From NCBI GenBank assembly GCA_013811805.1, contig JACCUM010000046.1:1-7587 (forward strand): 7,587 nucleotides of DNA. The letters are read 5' to 3'. The notes under the pieces are model-generated. The model saw only the letters and a list, made by a program, of their open reading frames with translations. It ran no database searches and was not told the origin of the DNA. This stretch comes from Geodermatophilaceae bacterium. GTDB taxonomy: Bacteria > Actinomycetota > Actinomycetes > Mycobacteriales > Geodermatophilaceae. Positions 6,891 to 7,587 of the stretch are shown here, in pieces; within the stretch, counting starts at the first letter, position 1, and each line of letters begins with the position of its first letter. Position numbers and translations under genes: made by a program.

Positions 6891-6940
6891 ATGTGCGGAA
6901 ACGTGCAGCAATCGGTGCGAAACTGCACGTTTCAGCACAT
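6891..6940. repeat. Long imperfect palindrome after leuS (17 of 18 bp stem)
   Basis: ATGTGC-g-GAAACGTGCAG (6891-6908) is the inverse complement of CTGCACGTTTC-a-GCACAT (6923-6940) except for one G/A mismatch. The loop is 14 nt (6909-6922). Inside it, GTGCGGAAACGTGCA and GTGCGAAACTGCA also form an approximate direct repeat. It begins 27 nt after the leuS stop and 38 nt beyond the end of the opposing pseudogene, so it could terminate transcription from both sides. No T-run follows on either strand, so it would be a hairpin-only terminator of the kind suggested for actinobacteria. A dispersed palindromic repeat unit is the main alternative. Confidence 0.75.
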
Positions 6941-6977
6941 CACCGGTCGTAAGCACACACGGTGCCGCGGGACCGCC

Positions 6978-7234
6978 TTAGAAGAGCTGCCCAGGCGGCG
7001 GCTCAACATGCGCAACAGTGAATTCGTACCGCGGCTTGCGATCTTTGGCAGCAGTGGGCCAGCGCACGCCGCGTCGGCAAGAGTGTCCATCGTTAGCAGT
7101 GGACCGTCCAGGATCTTGACGAGCAGCGCTGCCTGCGCGGGTTCAGCTGCGACCAGGCGGGTCAGCGCCGACAGGAGGTCGGTGAACTCCGATGACCATT
7201 CACCGGGCCACGAGTCGACCTGCATGTGGTCAAG
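6978..7234 (-). pseudogene. Frameshifted C-terminal remnant of a type ISP restriction-modification-like enzyme
   Basis: In one minus-strand frame the sequence reads DSWPGEWSSEFTDLLSAL then TRLVAAEPAQAALLVKIL and DGPLLTMDTLADA (about 7216-7070). The next frame continues VRWPTAAKDRKPRYEFTVAH (from 7067), then VEPPPGQLF and TAA (6980-6978). Joining the two needs a single missing G at 7068-7069, where GCC GAC GCG GC GTG would otherwise read A-D-A-G-V. The combined segment resembles, from memory, the extreme C-terminus of actinobacterial type ISP restriction/modification proteins (EWT.ELLDLLTVLTRLV.LEPAQA.LL...GPL, then GVRWP..., DRKP). The methylase and helicase parts are absent: no recognisable homology appears upstream of about 7234 in any minus frame. 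The frame does run open to an ATG at 7345 and, past the shift, to a stop at 6932, so an unrelated 137-residue protein is the alternative; the clean continuation after the shift argues against that. Confidence 0.55.
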
Positions 7235-7345
7235 AGCTCCGACCGTTGGTGCCGCCTTTCGTCCGAAGGCCAGCCACCAACAACCGAAGCCGGGCCCTAT
7301 GACAGTCCACTTCCGACTGCGAGAAACTGCGTAATACCTTTTCAC

Positions 7346-7357
7346 CGACAGCTGTCG
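7346..7357. repeat. 12-bp perfect palindrome upstream of the YCII gene
   Basis: CGACAGCTGTCG is a perfect palindrome 74 nt before the start of the YCII-domain gene. It lies between the pseudogene remnant and that gene, where a promoter is expected, so it could be an operator half-pair. No clear promoter was found to anchor it, and chance is possible. Confidence 0.3.
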
Positions 7358-7431
7358 ATTTCCGCAGCGGCTGCTCGACTACTCGCCGACGGACCAGGCA
7401 ACCGGCCGGCCGTACGAGAAGGGTGAGCACC

Positions 7432-7587
7432 ATGACGAAGTACATGATCACGATCGTCGAGAATCAAGAGGCCTACGCGACCGCCGACGAAGCGGACTTC
7501 GCGGCCGCCATGCAGATGCACGGGGACTTTGCTGAATCGGTGGCCAAGGCGGGTGGGGAGATCCTGGGGGGTGAGGCGCTCCAGCCG
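7432..7587 (+). CDS. YCII-related domain protein, N-terminal 52 residues (3' end outside window)
   Basis: An open frame from ATG 7432 to the window edge gives 52 residues: MTKYMITIVENQEAYATADE at the start, then MHGDFAESVAKAGGEILGGE and ALQP. The opening beta strand, the acidic linker, the HGDFAESVAKAGGEILGGEALQP segment and the small predicted size match actinobacterial YCII-related (DGPF/YciI-like) proteins, a ferredoxin-like fold of about 110-140 residues. Many of these are encoded beside an ECF sigma factor; whether one follows here cannot be seen. His30 is in the position of the conserved histidine. Specific function is unknown for this group. A ribosome site, AAGGG (7419-7423), lies 8 nt before the ATG. 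About 450 bp of non-coding or decayed sequence separates it from the leuS palindrome. Confidence 0.8.
   Translation, partial: MTKYMITIVENQEAYATADEADFAAAMQMHGDFAESVAKAGGEILGGEALQP

Noticed and set aside
7332..7337. TAATAC as -10 box for the YCII gene
   Set aside because: No acceptable -35 at normal spacing, and the leader would be nearly 90 nt; too weak to annotate.
6932..7345. Intact 137-residue minus-strand gene
   Set aside because: The recognisable restriction-enzyme-like sequence changes frame at 7068-7069; residues after that point in this frame look random, while the shifted frame continues the expected sequence to a stop.
7230..7451. Minus-strand 73-codon frame upstream of the pseudogene as the missing N-terminal part of the remnant
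   Set aside because: Its sequence shows no resemblance to restriction-modification proteins and it overlaps the YCII start.

Overview
The window comes from a high-GC Gram-positive bacterium (Actinomycetota). Three things support this: the strong G/C bias at third codon positions, the gene order lipA - DUF4191 - glnA (the order seen around mycobacterial glnA1), and a long actinobacterial-type LeuRS. An affiliation near the Propionibacteriales is only a guess.

Layout. Positions 1-3698 hold four genes on the minus strand. Read in transcription order they are: a coiled, Ala/Lys-rich single-pass membrane protein (2697-3698), lipoyl synthase lipA (1650-2630), a DUF4191 membrane protein (850-1644), and the N-terminal half of glutamine synthetase glnA (1-745, cut by the window edge). 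A divergent control region lies at 3699-3966. The plus strand then carries leuS (3967-6864). After leuS come a large imperfect palindrome (6891-6940), a frameshifted remnant of a type ISP restriction-modification-like gene on the minus strand (about 6978-7234), and the start of a YCII-domain gene on the plus strand (7432-7587, cut by the window edge).

Regulation is the most informative part. The 104-bp gap before glnA contains four half-sites, GTTAC / GAAAC / GACAC / GCAAC, each separated by exactly 6 nt. This is the a1-b1-a2-b2 layout of a GlnR operator and suggests nitrogen control. The leuS leader looks like a leucine-sensing transcription attenuator. A TATAGT -10 box sits 7 nt before a GTG, so the mRNA probably starts at the start codon of an 11-codon peptide with two adjacent Leu codons. 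Its distal half lies inside two competing hairpins, followed by a strong intrinsic terminator before the leuS Shine-Dalgarno. lipA shows the same -10-to-GTG geometry, so it is also predicted to be leaderless.

Most of the window is housekeeping: nitrogen assimilation, lipoylation and leucine tRNA charging. Compared with the mycobacterial locus, lipB is absent upstream of lipA and the small RDD gene is absent between DUF4191 and glnA. No new multi-gene system is visible. The candidates for undescribed biology are the leuS leader, the operator-like inverted repeat in front of the coiled membrane protein gene, and the palindrome after leuS.
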